Positions 60,670 through 64,000 of a stretch of 64,000 nt of DNA are shown piece after piece. The stretch's first letter is position 1; each line of letters begins with the position of its first letter. The translations under genes and the position numbers were made by a program. The notes beneath the pieces are model-generated. The model ran no database searches. It was not told the origin of the DNA and saw only the letters and a list, made by a program, of their open reading frames with translations. Origin of the DNA: Planctomycetota bacterium (lineage in GTDB: Bacteria > Planctomycetota > UBA1135 > GCA-002686595); contig JADLBP010000075.1 of NCBI GenBank assembly GCA_020847695.1, forward strand, positions 1-64,000. The letters run 5' to 3'.

Positions 60670-60816
60670 ATGAAGTCCCCGCCCGGCGTTGACTCCAAAG
60701 ACCTAGAGCCGGCCTCGCATGCGCTGTGGGGCGACGTGCCTCAGGCCCACTCGCACGTCGGGCTCGTCCACGCGGCGTTCACCGCGTGTCTTCGCTGGCC
60801 CGAGTATGGCTCGTGA
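60670..60816 (+). CDS. 48-residue small protein coupled to nhaA
   Basis: ATG with a very strong ribosome site (GGAGGAG). Its TGA overlaps the nhaA GTG as GTGA. Soluble, with a few His and Pro residues (AHSHVGLVHAAF) and no recognised family. It may be a leader that sets translation of nhaA or a remnant of a longer gene. Confidence 0.45.
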   Translation: MKSPPGVDSKDLEPASHALWGDVPQAHSHVGLVHAAFTACLRWPEYGS

Positions 60817-62231
60817 GTAACAGTTCCGAGAAGCGCTCTCCGTTGCCGTCGTCGCCGCCGGAAGCCTGGGAGCCGCTGCTGCGCGTCGCACGCCTCGCCG
60901 GACGCCCGCTCGAGCGATTCCTCCGCATCGAGGCAGCCAGCGGCATCTTGCTGCTCGCCGCGGCGGCCGTCGCGCTCGCCTGGGCGAACTCTCCGTGGGC
61001 CGAGATCTACGTGCGCCTCTGGCAGACGCCCCTCGGCATCCGCATCGGCACGCACACCTTCGAGCGATCCCTGGAGTGGGTCGTCAACGATGGCCTGATG
61101 GTGATCTTCTTCTTCGTCGTGGGGATGGAAATCCGTCGCGAGATCCACCACGGTGAGTTGTCCGACTGGCGCAGGGCTGCGCTTCCCGCCGCGGCGGCAT
61201 TGGGCGGCATGGCGGCCCCCGCGGCCCTCTACCTCGTCATCGCAGGTGATCCGGCGACCCGCTCGGGATGGGGCGTCCCCATGGCGACGGACATCGCCTT
61301 CGCGGTCGGCATCCTCACGCTGCTCGGCAAGCGTGTGCCCGCCGCCTTGCGGGTACTCCTGCTTGCGATCGCGGTCATCGATGATCTCGGGGCCATCGTC
61401 GTCATCGCGTTGTTCTACTCGTCGGGCATCGCGCTCTCCGGGCTGCTCGTGGCGGCGCTCGGGTTCGGCGGCGTGTTCGCGATGCAGCGCCTCGGCGTGC
61501 GGGCGAAGCTGGCCTACGTCGTACCCGCGCTCATCGCATGGGCGGGCATCTACGCAGCCGGGATTCATCCCACGATCGCCGGCGTGATCGTCGGGTTGGT
61601 CACGCCCGTCAGAGCGTGGCTCGGGCCGGACGGGTTCGTCGTCGGAGTTCGCACGGAACTCGAGCACATGGTGCAGGCCACGCCGAGTGCTCTCTCCTCG
61701 CACATGTTGGCCGGGACCCTGCGCAAGGTCGACGTCGCACGGCGCGAGGCCATGTCGCCGGCCGAGAGTTTGATCGAGACGCTCCATCCGTGGGTCGCAT
61801 TCGGCATCATGCCGGTGTTCGCGCTCGCCAACGCGGGCGTCGCAGTCTCTGGCGTGTCGCTCGACGCGACGTCCTGGAGCGTCGTGACCGCGGTTTCGGT
61901 TGGGCTCCTCGTAGGCAAGCTGCTCGGCGTGCTCGTAGCGAGTTGGCTGACGTTGCGACTGCGGATCGGAATGCTCCCGGTGGGCGTGACGTTCCGGCAC
62001 CTCGTCGTGCTCGGCGTCGTCGCCGGCGTGGGATTCACGATGTCGCTGTTCATCGCCCAGCTTGCCTTCACGGACGCAAAGCTCCTGGCCGCCGCGAAGC
62101 TCGGCGTGCTCGCCGCGAGCGGAGGCGCGGCGGTCCTCGGGCTCGTTCTCGGTCGGCTGCTGCTTGCTCCCGTCCCTGCCGCCGGGGTCGCGCCGACGGC
62201 TGACGAGGCAGAAAGCTCGACGGTGGCTTGA
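60813..62231 (+). CDS. nhaA: Na+/H+ antiporter NhaA
   Basis: 472 residues from GTG 60813; longer in-frame starts upstream have no ribosome site and poor composition. Twelve membrane helices. Active-site aspartates D160 (ATDIAFAVG) and the D190-D191 pair (IAVIDDLGAIVVIALFYSSG); NDGLMVIFFFVVGMEIRRE and MEIRREIHHGEL match the family exactly. A 35-residue N-terminal and a Ser-rich C-terminal tail extend the E. coli length (388). It expels Na+ in exchange for protons. It forms an ion-transport pair with the next gene. Confidence 0.95.
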   Translation: MSNSSEKRSPLPSSPPEAWEPLLRVARLAGRPLERFLRIEAASGILLLAAAAVALAWANSPWAEIYVRLWQTPLGIRIGTHTFERSLEWVVNDGLMVIFFFVVGMEIRREIHHGELSDWRRAALPAAAALGGMAAPAALYLVIAGDPATRSGWGVPMATDIAFAVGILTLLGKRVPAALRVLLLAIAVIDDLGAIVVIALFYSSGIALSGLLVAALGFGGVFAMQRLGVRAKLAYVVPALIAWAGIYAAGIHPTIAGVIVGLVTPVRAWLGPDGFVVGVRTELEHMVQATPSALSSHMLAGTLRKVDVARREAMSPAESLIETLHPWVAFGIMPVFALANAGVAVSGVSLDATSWSVVTAVSVGLLVGKLLGVLVASWLTLRLRIGMLPVGVTFRHLVVLGVVAGVGFTMSLFIAQLAFTDAKLLAAAKLGVLAASGGAAVLGLVLGRLLLAPVPAAGVAPTADEAESSTVA

Positions 62232-62268
62232 CGGTGCCGCTGCGCATCGACGCTGCGCCGGAGGGCAC

Positions 62269-63243
62269 TTGAACGACTGGATCCAGCTCGTCGGAGGTGG
62301 GCTGCTCCTCTACTTCGGCGCCGAGTGGTTCGTGGGCGGCGCGTCTGCTCTCGCGTTGGCCCTGCGCGTGCCGCAGATCCTCGTGGGCCTCACCGTCGTC
62401 GCGTACGGAACCTCGGCACCAGAGATCATCGTCGGCGTTCAGGCCGCGAGCGCTGGCCACGGTGACGTGGCGCTCGGAAACGTCATCGGCTCGAACATCT
62501 CGAACATCGGGCTGATCCTTGGCATCGCGGCGCTCATCAGGCCGGCTCGCGTCGATGGGGCCTTGCGCCGACGTGAACTACCCGTGCTCGTGGTGAGCAC
62601 AGCGGTCGTGCCGCTGCTGCTCCTCGACGGCGTCCTGAGCCGCTGGGAAGCGGGAGGGCTCGTCGTCGTAGCGATCGGGTACACCGGCTGGATGATCCGC
62701 GCAGCGCACAGCGCATCCTCGGTTGCCACGGCAAGGGTCGACGCAACGAGGGCTGGAGAAGCCGCAGATGCAGCCGGTGCCCCGAAGACGGCGGGCGTAC
62801 CGCGCGCGGCGCTGACGGCCGCCGCCGGTCTTGCAGTGCTGCTCGTCGGCGGTCATATCTTCGTCAACGGCTCGGTCTCCGTCGCGCACGCCCTCGGGAT
62901 GAGCGATCGACTCGTGGGGCTCACCATCGTCGCGGTGGGGACCTCGTTGCCCGAGCTCGTCACGAGCGTCATCGCGGCGCGCCGCGGGCACTCGGACCTG
63001 GCGGTCGGCAACGTCGTGGGCTCCAACATCTTCAACACACTCCTCTGCCTCGGCGCCGCGGGAATCGCAGGATCGGTGGGTGCTCCTCTTCAAACGCTCG
63101 GCGTCGAGCTCGTCGCGCTCGTCGTCATGACTGGCGTCGCGGCCGCGTTCATCCGAAGCGAGCGCACCATCTCTCGGCTCGAAGGTGGGTTAGCCGTCGC
63201 GCTCTACGCGGTGTTCACCGCGCTCACGGTGGCGAGGGGGTGA
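62269..63243 (+). CDS. Na+/Ca2+ antiporter, CaCA family (YrbG-like)
   Basis: 324 residues from a TTG with GGAGG 6 bases upstream. Two homologous halves of five helices each, with the alpha-repeats GTSAPEIIVG (47-56) plus GNVIGSNISNI (70-80), and GTSLPELVTS plus GNVVGSNIFN in the second half. The linker (about 155-180) is Ala/Thr-rich. It moves Ca2+ against Na+. Starts 37 bases after nhaA, probably one operon. Confidence 0.93.
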   Translation: MNDWIQLVGGGLLLYFGAEWFVGGASALALALRVPQILVGLTVVAYGTSAPEIIVGVQAASAGHGDVALGNVIGSNISNIGLILGIAALIRPARVDGALRRRELPVLVVSTAVVPLLLLDGVLSRWEAGGLVVVAIGYTGWMIRAAHSASSVATARVDATRAGEAADAAGAPKTAGVPRAALTAAAGLAVLLVGGHIFVNGSVSVAHALGMSDRLVGLTIVAVGTSLPELVTSVIAARRGHSDLAVGNVVGSNIFNTLLCLGAAGIAGSVGAPLQTLGVELVALVVMTGVAAAFIRSERTISRLEGGLAVALYAVFTALTVARG

Positions 63244-63309
63244 GCCGGGCGTGCGTCGCGAGTTTGACGAGCCGCGCTTCTTGTGGCCCTTCGTGCTCAC
63301 AGGCCGAGC

Positions 63310-63511
63310 GTGCTGAACGGCGCGCCGAGAGCACGCTGAGCGAGGCAGCCCCAAGTCGCGCGCCCGACGCGAGTTGCGCGCACCTTTTCGGCCGCCGCGT
63401 TCTCAGTTTGCACGAGGACGATCGGGCACCCGATCCCGACCACGGCGAGGATGATCGGACCCCTTTCCCGACCGCTCTGCAAACTCTCTGAGAGCACCGA
63501 AAAGCTATTAA
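63310..63511. repeat. Direct repeat, right copy (about 200 bp)
   Basis: Right-hand copy of 59964-60166. Together they bound the segment with the ISL3 remnant, the 48-residue ORF, nhaA and the CaCA gene. Confidence 0.85.
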
Positions 63512-63728
63512 CCACTCGCGGAGCGGTCAGCGCCGCAGCCGACCTCCACGACTCCCAGTTATCTTCGATCCTTGGCCACCATCGTGATCCCGCCGCTCGT
63601 GGATCTCGACCAAGCGCGCCAACCAGATTGACCCTTCGACCAACTGTGCCGCAACGGTCCATCGCCCGCGCGCGCGGTCAGCCGACGGAATCTCGTTGCG
63701 TTTGGCTTTCCCGCGCCAAGTCGGAGCG
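63512..63728. other. Intergenic region before the last gene
   Basis: No supported gene, hairpin or promoter beyond a possible ribosome site (GGAGCG) directly before the ATG at 63729. Confidence 0.5.
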
Positions 63729-64000
63729 ATGATGAGGGCGCTTTCACTCGCGTTGGCTGTGCTCCCAGCGCAAGACCCGGAGCGACCGGACACCTTCGGT
63801 GCGGCATTCGTAAGCCTCGCGGACGTCGACGGCGACGGAACGCCGGACCACGCGATCACATGTACGCAACCGGTGCTTGCCACGTGGGCGTTCTCCGGCG
63901 CTACCGGCCAGGTTCTGTGGAGAGCCGACGGCAGCGTGGTCGTGTCGAGACTCGGTGAGCGACTCCTCGCGCGGGCCGAGAACTCGATCCGGTTGCTTTC
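63729..64000 (+). CDS. Exported FG-GAP/VCBS-type repeat protein (3' end missing)
   Basis: Open to the window end; 90 codons visible. Two ATGs in tandem, then a short signal-like start (RALSLALAVLPAQ). LADVDGDGTPDHAI carries the DxDGDGxxD calcium loop of FG-GAP blades, followed by WAFSGATGQVLW, a typical second strand pair of such propellers. Planctomycetes encode many such secreted proteins. Size and end unknown. Confidence 0.75.
   Translation, partial: MMRALSLALAVLPAQDPERPDTFGAAFVSLADVDGDGTPDHAITCTQPVLATWAFSGATGQVLWRADGSVVVSRLGERLLARAENSIRLL

Overview
The window is one stretch of a very GC-rich bacterial chromosome with densely packed genes. It is probably a member of the Planctomycetota or a close relative in the PVC group. 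Evidence for this: a GreA protein fused to a long N-terminal region (724 aa), an architecture known from Chlamydiae; several secreted low-complexity, HEAT-repeat and beta-rich proteins; an FG-GAP-type calcium-loop protein at the right edge; and a tmRNA tag ending in FALAA. The assignment is an inference from gene content. No rRNA, CRISPR array, prophage or intact insertion sequence is visible.

Left part (1-18.2 kb): the end of a spermidine-synthase-like gene, a small TPR-like gene, and three tandem secreted HEAT-repeat paralogs on the minus strand. The first paralog has an in-frame TGA between its signal peptide and its body. Next come sdhC-sdhA-sdhB joined by 4-nt overlaps, several lineage-type hypotheticals, a MaoC-like hydratase, a GyrI-like lipoprotein, and a clear cobalamin riboswitch whose only downstream gene encodes a secreted beta-propeller protein.

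Middle part (18.2-39.1 kb), nearly all minus strand: tRNA-Leu(CAA), then an envelope and lipid block read from high to low coordinates as rpmF-plsX-fabH-fabD-fabG-acpP-fabF-(helical protein)-dehydrogenase-UDP-sugar pyrophosphorylase-ddl-dapB. Upstream of it are alaS, recA, thpR, a PfkB-family kinase, a flippase-like membrane protein, a lipoprotein and transketolase.

Right part (39.5-64 kb): two tandem paralogous secreted proteins that share an upstream sequence element; tmRNA next to smpB; tRNA-Leu(CAG); a 32-residue membrane microprotein; rsmG; tRNA-Trp; pcnB; a candidate non-coding RNA; class I aldolase; a dihydrouridine synthase; an amidohydrolase-like protein without its metal ligands; a six-copy 23-bp tandem repeat; an RlmI-like methyltransferase; the GreA fusion; ahcY; gluQ; a membrane hydrolase; and tRNA-Asn. 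After tRNA-Asn comes a segment that looks inserted: a decayed ISL3-type transposase remnant and two ion antiporter genes (nhaA and a CaCA-family Na+/Ca2+ antiporter), bounded by two direct-repeat copies of about 200 bp.

Most genes are housekeeping (translation quality control, fatty acid and peptidoglycan precursor synthesis, central carbon metabolism, methyl cycle). Short overlaps of the NTGA type join many neighbours, which suggests translational coupling. The least ordinary signals are the riboswitch-propeller unit, the HEAT triad, the two-paralog secreted unit with its shared promoter element, the candidate RNA at 46.5 kb, and the repeat-bounded antiporter island.
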